Assembly: GCF_949628265.1 (NCBI RefSeq)
Contig: NC_088790.1
Span: forward strand, 5,460,545-5,524,544
Origin: Cloeon dipterum
Taxonomy: Eukaryota; Arthropoda; Insecta; Ephemeroptera; Baetidae
DNA: 64,000 nucleotides
Reading direction: 5' to 3'
This document shows positions 13,428-24,600 of this stretch, piece by piece. The notes beneath the pieces were generated by a model. The model saw only the letters and a program-made list of their open reading frames with translations. It made no database searches and was not told the origin of the DNA. The position numbers were made by a program, and so were the translations under genes. Each line of letters begins with the position of its first letter. Within the stretch, counting starts at the first letter, position 1.

Positions 13428-15960
13428 CCAATACAGGACCGTTAGGCGTCGTTAATTGGTTATTAAAAGTTAGATATTATACACACATGTGATTTAATAG
13501 TTACGATCCTCGACTGCTACTCTGCCGACAGGGTTCGATTTCTTATTTCTTACCTGTTTTGATGGTCTTGTCTGACCTCAGGGGCGAGTAAAGCACGTTC
13601 CGAAGGTAAAAAGCAACCGATCCTGCAATTTTAATTTTATCTCTATTCACTGGAATTAAAAATCGCCCTGTTTCAACCCTCTTTATCTCGAAAAGTGCAG
13701 GTTTCTCAATCCCAAAAGGTTTTTAGAAATTCTATATACACACACTTGAGGTAATATTTGTATCACATACTGTGATTAAAATCAAACGGACCCCTTCTTG
13801 AGAATAATCAAATTTGAAAGATTATTCGAATTTTATTTTAATATTTGCAAATAGAGAAGTTGTTGGCCTTCAATTTAGGAATCGTCTGGCGCATATTTTG
13901 TGATTCATTACAATTCGAAATATTTATGATTTTGTGAACTCCAGTGGACCCGTGTTTCCCGATTTCACCCTGATTACTTGGGAAAGGTTAAACATTTTTG
14001 CGTGAAACCTGGTGATTATATGTTAATTATATAATAATAACCTAACATAATCGGAAAATGAAATATAACGACAAAAATTTAATAACTTTACAGATTATAT
14101 CAAACATTCTTCGAAAAACTCGCCGTGGAAAAAAAACAATTAATTAACCCATTGAGCTAGGATTATTTAACATCATTTCCTGAATTGAATATAACATGTC
14201 TACAAATTAATTGGTGGGGCTTTTGATTACGCTTCAGCTCCACTTATGAGCGCTACGTGCAGCATAACTATTCGCAACAGCGTGGCTGAGTATCTCTCCA
14301 CAAATAGATATTCTGATATTAATTAGAGCGAATTATATTTTGATGGGTTCACGTAGGAAAAATAACAAGAGAAATCGATTGCGTAATACACCTAATGCTT
14401 TATTTCATTTAACCACATTAATTTGCACTCAATGAACTGAACATAACCTATATTTATTTATTAACGAAAACAGACACGACAACATCTTCAAATCCGTGTT
14501 CACTCAATCTGAAACCGGTTTATGGCACATCCCATTTTAGTTCAAACTAATAAGAGAACGACAAAACTGATGGATTTTCTCTGAAGGGACAGTGGAAAGC
14601 AGGAATTTGAAGAGGTCTGCAGTGAGCTGTTCTCCCATACGACACAATCAAATTAATGAGAAGAAATGAAGCATATTTGTCAGCTAAGAAGTAAACTTCG
14701 CACACATTTACGCAAGTAAAAAGCAAAACGGAATGTTCAGCAGCGTTGAAATTCGTGAGTTTGATTATTTTGTGTGTAGAAATCCCCCTGTTGATTTCGT
14801 CTCTGTATATAATCTCTCATTTTATTGCTTGGATTTTGATAAATTACGATTAGATTTTGAGCCGTCGCACCGTGGTGATGATCTATCGCGGATTTTATTT
14901 AATCTCAGAGGGGGGCATTTTCTTTTTTAGGTTGAAACACGTCTACAACAACATTTATAGCTTTTTCCTTAACATTGATATAGTGTGTGTGTAATTTCCT
15001 TGTATTTCCTAAATCGGGCAGAAACCAAGTGAATTGAACAAATTCTTATTGATGTACTTGTTAAGAGTCGAGAGTACGTTTGCTATGCTTTGTACCATAC
15101 AAATGAACCTATTTGTTGCTTGTCTTTTCTTTAAAATAGCAATAATAAATGTCTACACTGAGTGAGTATATTTTATGTTTTAGCATAAGTAACTGTAATT
15201 AAAATGATAAGAGCAGTTGAACTACTCAGAGTTCGTAGGCAAAGTAGTGATTTCCTGTTGACACAAGCATACTTCGAAGGAAATTATTTCAACATATCAC
15301 AGCCAATGTGAAATATAAATTAAATTTTGCCTGTCAAGTGGGGTATGTGCATCATAACAATCTTTCTCCTCCAACGTTCACGCCAAATCAATTTCTTTTA
15401 AACACTTTTAATGTTCAATCTGCCTCTGATTGACAATGAACCAAATATACTAAATTAAAATATCTACATTTCAAATAAATAGTAAAAAATATGGTACACA
15501 TATCTACAGTTCGGGGAGGGGGGATAAAGTATAATTTAGGTTTATTAAAAGTCAATCCACTGCCGACCGAAAAGGCGATCGGAAAATCACACATGTGCTT
15601 TGCTCTCACCTCAATCTAATAACTTTGGACGCTTTTCGGGCGCCTGGCTACTTTAAAAATGGCAGTACAATATCTCATTCTAGGTTGCTCATCACTTTTC
15701 ATGTTAATGTTTTAAGGCTATTAGACGTGCACATTTAGAGCAGATAGTGAATTTACTTCGGCCTTTCGATCTGGGAACAAAATTCGCAAACAAACGTGGC
15801 AGAAAGTGGTTGTTTCATCTTGATAACTTTGTTTCATACGACAAGCCCACGTAACATCTAGATTTGAAATCTGCAACATGAAATAGCTGGGGCATGCACG
15901 AGAGCAACACATTTGGCAGAAAATTCGGTAGATGAACAAGAGGGGCACATAGACGCAACG

Positions 15961-16633
15961 CTGAAAGTAGTGCTGGAATTTAATTTTTGACTCTGTCAAT
16001 GGATTCCTGTGGTTCGAATTAAGTTAGACAGCTGAACCACTCGGTCTACAACTCAAAATTACGTGCTGAAAATCGGCAGAAACGTAAAAATCGTTACTTT
16101 GGCGGTTAATGTTCTGAAAGTGCGCTAGCGACCAATCAGAAAAGGGAGCGGTGATCTCTGATTGGCTCTTTGACGTAATTTTGGTCTTAGATCGAGACAG
16201 TAGCGCCACAGCAACTACCAGCAAAAGCGAGTCAAGCGACAAGGCTGGTTACTGGCTTCAGGAAGGAACTGAGACGATTGTTGGATCCAAGTGTTGTTCA
16301 TTCGACTGTTCGGTATGATTAACAAATCCAAAATGAACCAACAATCGAGTAACTAGGATCTAAATCCATTGACGTATCCTGTGTGAACCATCTCAATGCT
16401 GGCTTATCTGCCTTGTGGCGCTGCTGTCTCGATATTTGACCAACACTGCGTCATAGAGCCAATCGGAGATCACCGTTCCCTTCTCTAATTGGTCGCCGGC
16501 GCACTTTTAGAACAAAAACCGCTAAAGTAACGGTTTTTACGTATCCACCGATTTTTGGTAGGTCATATCGAATTATGCCAACCTCAGGAATCGATTGGCA
16601 CGTTACAAATTAATTCCAGGGCTACACCTGATG
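15961..16633. mobile_element. Foldback (long inverted repeat) element, copy 1
   Basis: The left half (15961 to about 16235) and the reverse complement of the right half (about 16395-16633) align over roughly 240 bases. Shared words include CTGGAATT, ATTCCTG, AAAATCGG, GTTACTTT, GCGACCAAT, CGGTGATCTC, GATTGGCTCT and GAGACAG. The centre, about 160 bp, is unpaired. No reading frame is present, so it is non-autonomous. Each arm carries two CCAAT/ATTGG words. A second related copy is at 24421-24740. Target duplication and exact ends could not be fixed. Confidence 0.7.
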
Positions 16634-17756
16634 TGGTATTTCACTATTTTCGATTTAGTCCTCAAAGAGCCCGGCTTTTTTGCGGCCACTTAAACGAGAA
16701 AATCTTTTTTAGATGATAATGTAATTCACACACAATGGGAGAGAGAGTCTACGGTGTAACATTCATCTTAAAAATAACGCGATCGTATTTATTCATATTG
16801 TATTCACACTATTATATGATATAACAATTTCTCATCAATTAATAATAAGTATTGTCTTGACTTTACCAAAAGCAGTCGCACCTCGAGAGGGTGCCGCCTT
16901 GAGAATCAACTCCTGGATGGGCTCGTGCCAGTGCCCCCAGAATGCGCTTCTTAAAGAGACCCCCCGAATTCCGTCCGAGAGGCCGGTCGAGAAGGTTTGC
17001 ATACCTTTTCGCACCAGACTCCAATAAGCTTCCGTGAAAAAACCGTAGCCATCGCCTCCTAACGAGACAATTCTGTTCTCTAATCAAAACAAACGAGTCG
17101 AGAGAAAGAGAGAGTTGAAATGCAGTCGAGGCGGGTCCTAAGATGATCGTTTTGAGTATAGTATGTGTGAATGATATCATTTGCAAAATTTCAGACCGGC
17201 AAATTTCAATTGGCATTATATCCAGTTGAGAACATCTAAAACAGAGACTATGCAGCGAGTAACGAGTACGTCTTGCGCCGGCTTGAAATTTGAGGCCTGG
17301 AATTTCAAATTGCATAACAGTTCCTTAATTAGAGTTTTTGAATCAACAACGCTTTACTCATTTAGAGGGGAATATTTTTCGTTTCTTACATTAATCGGTT
17401 ACATTCTGTCTCATTTTTCTTATCGTGTATAGCTACTTGTTTTGACTAAGTTCGCAATTGTGTCCTATGTAATTGCTAAGCACTTGTGCTTATTTCTTCT
17501 CTTAATCTTTGGATATATTGCAATCAAATATAAATGAGAATGATTTGGTCAACCAGTGAACATTTTTTTTTAACGGGAAACGGATGCGTCCTATTAAGTT
17601 GAATACACATCCACGGGGGGGAGAGCGAGAGAGAGAGGTGAATTCAAATGGAAGAAACAGTTATTTTCGGGGATATGCAGAGAATAAATTGCTGATTACA
17701 AAGTTATTTGCAATTATTACTCAAAATATTATGCGAGCTGGAGGGCGACTGACTGT
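16634..17756. other. Probable 3' UTR / downstream flank of endophilin
   Basis: The stretch follows the endophilin stop codon at 17757 in its direction of transcription. On the minus strand a TTTATT (AATAAA in sense) occurs near 16787, which would give a 3' UTR of about 970 nt. The segment 16863-17050 is markedly GC-richer than its surroundings and open on the minus strand, but no protein family was recognised. Confidence 0.35.
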
Positions 17757-18691
17757 TTAGGGCAGTGGCACCACCACTTGAACGTAATTTTGAGGGAAGT
17801 AGCCCGTCTTGCCGTTGACGCTGCCTTCGTACCAATTCTCGTCCACGCGGTTAACCAGCGTGATGTTATCACCCTCCTGAAACCAATGAAATAGCAAATT
17901 AGATCGATCGTATTTATTTTAATAATTGTGGTGAAAAGTAAATACATAAAAAATTTGGAAAGTGTTTCAATAAAAAAAAGTGTCGACTTTTATGATGTTT
18001 GCATGGACCACCTGTCCAGAATTTTGTTTGCGAGTTAGGGATTTGGACAGTTTTTAAGGAAAAACTTTGATATTGATTTTAAAATGCAAGTTGTGTTCAA
18101 TCGTGATGATTTTTGGTATAAAAGATTAGCCATGTCGAGAGTAATTTTTTACTCCCAGAAATTCGCAAATTTAGCCATTGAAGAGACTCCAGCCAGGCGC
18201 CTCTGACAAAATATTGGATTCAAATTTCTAAAACAATCGACTATTTTCTATGATTTTTAAATTTAAATTTTTTATCAATTATTTAATTTAGTACATAAAA
18301 AACTTGATTTAACGGTAATAATTAATTTAATAAATTAATGCTTGAAAATATATTACGGTTTGTTTATTAAGAGATGGGCAAAATTGAATGTTAAAAGAAA
18401 GTTGAGCACCCTGACAGCGGTGGTTGGGTTAGATTGAAAATTCCAATGGAAGGATGTTCGACTTTTGTAGCTCCACAATGAGGCTAGATTCAAAAATTGT
18501 AATCATAATTTTATAATTTCATGTAATAAGCAAAACAAAACCAATTAAAAATAATAAAAAAAGATTTAAGTTTACCTTGAATTCAAGCTCTCCCGGGTTC
18601 TGCGCTTCAAAGTCGTACAAAGCCCTGCAGCACGGAGTTTGATTCATCGGAGTCCTTGCTGGGCTGCGCATCGGCGAGGGCAGTGGCGAAG
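17757..18691 (-). CDS. EndoA: Endophilin SH3-coding exons 8 and 9
   Basis: Exon 8 (18691-18576) begins with the conserved [11 protein letters not shown] linker block and encodes [19 protein letters not shown]. Exon 9 (17876-17757) encodes [18 protein letters not shown], then GYFPQNYV, and ends VVVPLP followed by TAA at 17757-17759. The ALYDF acidic loop, the central tryptophan and the PxxY of a ligand-competent SH3 domain are all intact. The intron between them (17877-18575) splits the domain after ELEFK, at phase 0. Confidence 0.95.
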
Positions 18692-21600
18692 CTGCAATTT
18701 CTCAAGTTAGTTTTGAGCCAATAATGAATTTGAATTTGCTTGATGTTCTACGAAAACCGACGCTAACTACAGGCAAATAATCGTAAAGCAATATTAAGCA
18801 AAAGCGGTTTTAAGAAGTGTGTAAGTTCCCTTGAGATTATTTACAAACCGACCTGAATTAAACTAAATCGAAAGTAACCCATGCGCTCTTCAAAATTATG
18901 TACACACGACCTTCTCTCTGCATACCTATATTGTTCTGATTATCATTTACCAGGCAGGAGCAAAGATTGCAGGGACTAATTTTGCTTAAATAATAATTAC
19001 ACTGGAAACACTCAGAGTCAGGTTTTGTCTGCAGGCAAATTACCAGCATTGGAGCGGGCTTGCTGATCAGAAGCTCCCAGCTCCAATTGATTAGGCTTAT
19101 TAAGCACAGGTGAAGTATGCTGAGAAGAGCCTTGAAGAAGAAAGCACGTCAAGGACAGAGAATTTTTGGTGTTTTTTCGAGCGCAAGGACATGAGAGGGG
19201 CAAAGACAATGAAAAAACAAACCCTGCCTAATCGAGCTATTGCAATTCGCTTTTCGTTCGTTCTTTTTTCCCCCATTGGCCATTCATACTTTTCCCTGTC
19301 CCAGTTACATGACACATTTCTCTTACCTTGGTATCCCTCATCCTGGGAGGGAGTAGTACCTGAGCAAATAGAAATAGTATTTTGAAATTTTACAATCAGA
19401 GTATGTCTCGACTTTTAACATTGGTTATTGGCTATCGGCAGTGGTTCTGGAATTTTTTTATTAGTTGACGAAACCACCAAGGAAGAGACTCTATTGAAGG
19501 GATACTAAACGTCACAGTAATTAATTCTACACTGGCCTAAACATCTCTGATCTAGTTTTGTTTTTGTTTCCGTCTTTTTTAGTGCAGCAAGCAGTTATGC
19601 TACAAATACCAACAAGTGGCTGGCCTTGTGAAATTCAATTGATTGAATGGCCAATTTTTAAATGAGAAAAACTAAAATCTACTTTAAATTGTGTGCTAGT
19701 TTTGTTGAGGTTGAGCGCAGTCTAGTAAAAATAAAACATGCAGCAAGCGAACTCATGCGTCAAATGTGAAAGTGTGGAAGAACAAGTAGAAGAGGTAAGA
19801 CGAGTAGAAACTTTGTGATGAGAAGTTAATGATGACTAATAAGGAAACTCTTAGGATTCCACGCTTTAGTTCACGGTTAATCCATTGAGTTCGTGTTCTA
19901 TTCAACTAAAAGAAATATCAACAGGGGAATTTTTTGATTCAACGTATTTCGCGGGTTATATGAAGTCCCAAACGAGATTTAACTTGGAAATTGATTCAAA
20001 ATCGATTTCTGGCTCTGCTCTATACGATGTAGTTTTTGTCTGAAAAAGTGTTTGGCTTTACGTTGGAAATTTTAAATAGCTCGTCAATGGCTCTAGATAA
20101 ATATTCTGCACTTAGCTCCAATCATCATTTTCTCATACTAAATACCAGTTTAATGGAGCATAAACTATAATTTTAAAACAATTTTGTATTTCTTGCAACT
20201 TTCTTAAAATCTCCATTGTTAAATTGCTATGATCCTTGCATAAAAAAATTCCACCAATCCACGTGGTTCACAAAATAATACACGAATTTAAGATCATTCC
20301 CAACTTTGAATCCTAAGAGTTTCCTTGTAAGGAAAAGGATTTAGAAATTGCAGAGGATTATAAGTTCTGGATTTTTTTCTCAAACTGACAAAGTACACCA
20401 AGGGTTACCAAGTGGACTAAAAATTTGTAAGGGGAGCAATTGTAAATGTCAAGGGGGAGGCAGAATAATCGTGTTTGTACAAGGGTCACAAAAGTTACTC
20501 CTCTCATCCCATTAAAATTGTGGATGTGTCAAAATGTGCTGATTGAATTTATTGTGGCAAAAACGAAAGCAAACGCAATCAATCATTGCCGGCAGTTGCA
20601 GTAAAGTACCCTTGGAATGTGCGTTGTCTGAGTTGTTGGCAAAGAGCAGCGAGTTAGGCTGATGCACCGGAGTGGTCGCAGGGGAGTGGAATGGAGAGCG
20701 TCCGGGAGCCACTACAAAACACACCCATTCGTCAGATAGAGAGAGCACGTTGCAACAGTCAGTCAGTCAGTCACACCTTCGTCATAGACACAAATTGTCT
20801 AATTTACATATAAAAATGAGAGTAGAGGCACACAAATCCTGCGACCAATTGCAAGTGACCAGCGTTTTGATAAATGACAAAAACAACACTGTCCAGAGGC
20901 TTCTGTTCGGAAATTTCCAGAAATACCCGCCCTATTCTTCCATTTTTATAGACACTTCATAATAATGGAAACCGATCATATTACAATTTTTAAATAATTC
21001 AGAATAACGTAAAATTTATGTCTGATTTAATTTTAACTCAAAAACTTTGTAAATAGTAAAATTGAAAAAATATAAATCAATCAATTCAAACACTTCAGAA
21101 ATTTTTTTATCTTATTTTTGTTTAAATTTCGGTTAGGGATTAATTTTTATTTCAATAAAAAAACGAAAAATTAGCCATTTTCTCAACTCTTTTATATATA
21201 ACTAATTCAGAAATTTATAACTTTTAAAAAAGTCTTAATTTGAACTTCAAACATCTATATTTATTTTTCAATGGCCTCATTAACGAGTCACTTTTAACTG
21301 CAAAAAAATATTTAATCCCCTTCTTTTTTTCTGAACTTTTACGAGCAAATCTGCAAATGCAAACCCTGCTCGAAACAAATACAACAAACGCCACGGGATT
21401 TGTGCTTTAGTGTAGTCTATCTAGATTAAAAGAGGAGAAAAGTATGCAATATCGATAACCAGTCAATGCCAAAAGGCGTGTCTGTGTCTTTATACACTAA
21501 CAAGCCGTGTCTGCATGTGTTTAGTGTGCTTAATTTAATTTCCCATTTTAATACGCGAATCTAAAAGAGCTAATACGGCTAGCAAATTTAAACAAGTTCT

Positions 21601-24600
21601 TCTCCCTTTCCGTTTCTCTTCTATGAATGGCCTAACAGTTAGAATCTAAAAAAAATTAGTAGAGGGTAATGAGCCAGGATTTCAGGAATACATACCACAG
21701 AGCTTGTTGCATTTTCAATGAATGATTATTATAACCTGCCTTCCGTTAGTAAAAATGCAACAAAAGAGTAAATCATAGCAAGAAAAAGACGCACAAATAC
21801 AGGAAAAGAAGGTAAGGAGTTAAAAATTGAAGGCAGGACAGAGTTGATCCACCACCAGATGACGTGAGAGGTAAAATGATCGCAACTCTTACGTTTCTCC
21901 GAATGCATATTCCATCCTATCGTAGGCGCGGCAGAAGCTCTGTTGTATGCATTGCTATTGGAATATGGGGGTGGAGGGTTTCGGGAGTACGGGGGTGGCG
22001 GCTTAAAATGATTCGCACCATTCAGTCCATCCATGATGGGCTCGATGCTGAGATCGGCCAACGTCTTCGGAACGAACTCCATCTTTGGTCTCATCGCAGC
22101 TTCCTCTCTCCTGAAAATTATTAAATAATTTTAAATGCAAGTAAACAGTAGTGAAATCAAGAGGATTTTCGCCGGTAAAATATTTGACTGTTTTTAGGGT
22201 AGTTTATGAAAATTAATTTTAGCTAATTAAACACGTATTTTAAGATACAATTTAGTTTTTGCTACTGCAAATTCTAATGTTTTAGTTCAAATTTCAATAC
22301 GGTCTACTGTTTTCTTAAAAAAATTGCAAAAAGAGAACAAACTTTTCAGAAAATAAGTTCTGCAACAGTAATTTCGAATTTATCTATTTTTTCCTCAAAT
22401 TAAGAAAAGAAGGTGCGATTTTCTTTCTCCTTAGAGCATAAATGAAACGCTTTTTATATAGGAAAGCCTATAATAAATCTTGATTGATCCTTAATTATTT
22501 TTAAATCATTCTTGCAATACCACCCATAGAAGGCAAGGATTTTCCACGTTGGGAAATATTTCAAGAGTATGAAAGCAAACAGCATTTTCTTTGTTCGAAT
22601 TTCACACAAATGGAAATTAAAACCGTTAAAATAGGTCTATTTGTATGTCCCGCAACAATTGGAAGCTTAGAAAAAAGTCAACTGTCGTGACTTACTTCTC
22701 CTGCATGGTTTCATTCAGAACTTTGAGAACTTCTGTGCACTGCTGGTGATACTCGAGCAAACCCTCCGCAAAGGTTGCCAGTTGTGAAATTTGCTCGACC
22801 TGGTGGGAAAGTAACGATTGAATTAACACACAATGCTGTAAATTATCTTCAGCTTACATCGTTTTCGAGGAGATTGAACATTCCTATTTGGGCAAGGTGA
22901 AGCGATTCAGCGAACTTTTCTTCGGCTTGTTTAATATCATCATCTGGAATGTGAGAACCTAGAGGTAATCACCAGATGGTGAAGGGAAAGAAAATAAAAG
23001 GACCAAATTAATAAAATCATAAAATAACAAATCAAATAAGGGCATAAAATGAAACCGAAAAATACAAATTTTACATAAGTGCATAACATTGGTAAAAGCT
23101 TTTGTTTTGCATTAGATTGAATGGAAATATGTTGTTTTAGTGCACATTGTAACCAAATTAAAGCAGAAAATCAAGGTATTGTGTTAAATAAGAATTCAAG
23201 GGTTTGTTCTGTTCAAACATGTACTTTTTGCTTCAAATGTGTAGACTTCCATGAAGAAAATGGCCTGTAAAAATTTTCAATCTAGCATCATTTCCAGGTT
23301 ACGAAGCCAAAATTAAAAAAAAAATGGTTTTTTAAATTGATAATCCAGTTTTACAAAACAAAATCGCTACCTCATAGCTTTATAACATTGCCATACTGAT
23401 AATTCTGGACTAGTGGTTCAAAAGTGGACAGATTTGAGGTTAAAAATTGCATGTTAGAGCAGAACGAATCTTGTTAGTGCAGTAACTAAAAGAAGAAGGA
23501 TAGCATAGCCAGGTGAGGAAGTAAAAATACAAAAGTATTATGCCATTCAGGTGGGTTGCCGACAGTTATTCAGGATTTGAATTTGAGTGTATTAGCAGTG
23601 TTTATTAGATTTAATTTTATGTGTTTAGTGTGAGGAATTGATTTGAGCCTGGAGTGTTATGTTACTGTCAATACTGTCACAAGTCACAATTCAAATCCTG
23701 AGATGTGGTTTATGTTTTACTTGGAGCCAATTCATAGTTCACGGAGAAATGCAAATGAATGAAAGCAGCATTTTGTTATCTGCATCAGAGCAGAGGGCAA
23801 AGAGTAAAGTTGTTACCCAAACCAGGAGGAACAGGGCTGCGAGCAGGACTGCCATATGGACTAGACGAAGATGAGCCATATGGACCAGGTCCAAGATTTG
23901 GACCCCTTCGCACTCCTGAATGACAACCAACGGTCATGAAAACAAGGAGAAATACTCAACACAAGAAGTAAAGTAGTTGTCAAAAGTATGGGTTGGAAAG
24001 AAATACCTATTCTATAGATATATTCTAAAGAGTTGTAAACCAACATGCCTTTCAGTAATTATTGGACATGCTATCCCTGCTGAACATCAATTGATGACCT
24101 CAATTGATCACAAAGTGATTTTACATAATGTTAATTGTTAGTGCACTGTCAGAACAAGTCAACAAACACTGGACAATGTGAGGCGTACGAGTGTTTATCA
24201 AAGGTACCTTTCGACTGTTTTCTCCTTTTGCAATCAAAGTCCAGCCGTCTCCCCTGCAGCTTCTTACGGTGGTGCTAAACATGCAATGCAGTAAAATCTG
24301 CCAAGCGTTGGATCAAGACACCAGATATTGTTCAAAGAAGCCAAAAGATAGCATATTCCGTTTGAAAGTGCCACAAGAACGTCGGAGCGACTAATAAGAT
24401 ACGATAGTAGTTCTCTGCTGGGCCTAAGATCGGGACAGCAGCACCACAGCGACAAGGTCAGCAGTCAAGCTACAAGGCTGGCTGCTAGCTCATCTGCTTT
24501 GTCATCGTAGCGCTTGTGTCTCGATCTTGACCAACAGTCTACGTCAAAGAGCCAATCAGAGATCACCGCTCTTTACTCTGATTTGTCGCTAGCGTTCATG

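Larger units (their letters stand above)
3762..15960. other. Gene-free intergenic stretch
   Basis: About 12 kb between the kinase-like gene and the first foldback element. A possible AATAAA poly(A) signal for the kinase gene lies at 3904-3909. Open frames here are short, overlap on both strands and show no recognisable domains or splice-consistent continuations. Two family 1 repeats and two imperfect inverted repeats are listed separately. GC-richer islands at about 6500-6750 and 8500-8800 show no supported gene. Confidence 0.55.

Noticed and set aside
15995-16050. tRNA-like A box (TAGACCGAGTGG) and B-box-like AATTCGAACC on the minus strand, suggesting a SINE head
   Set aside because: The spacing between the boxes is too short, no cloverleaf forms, and the segment is part of the left arm of the foldback element.
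16863-17315. 150-residue open frame on the minus strand
   Set aside because: It lies in the presumed endophilin 3' region, has no recognised domain, and is not linked to splice sites; kept only as a note on GC content.
21694-21733. A further 40-nt endophilin cassette exon
   Set aside because: Flanking sites look usable, but the length is not a multiple of three and would break the SH3 frame.
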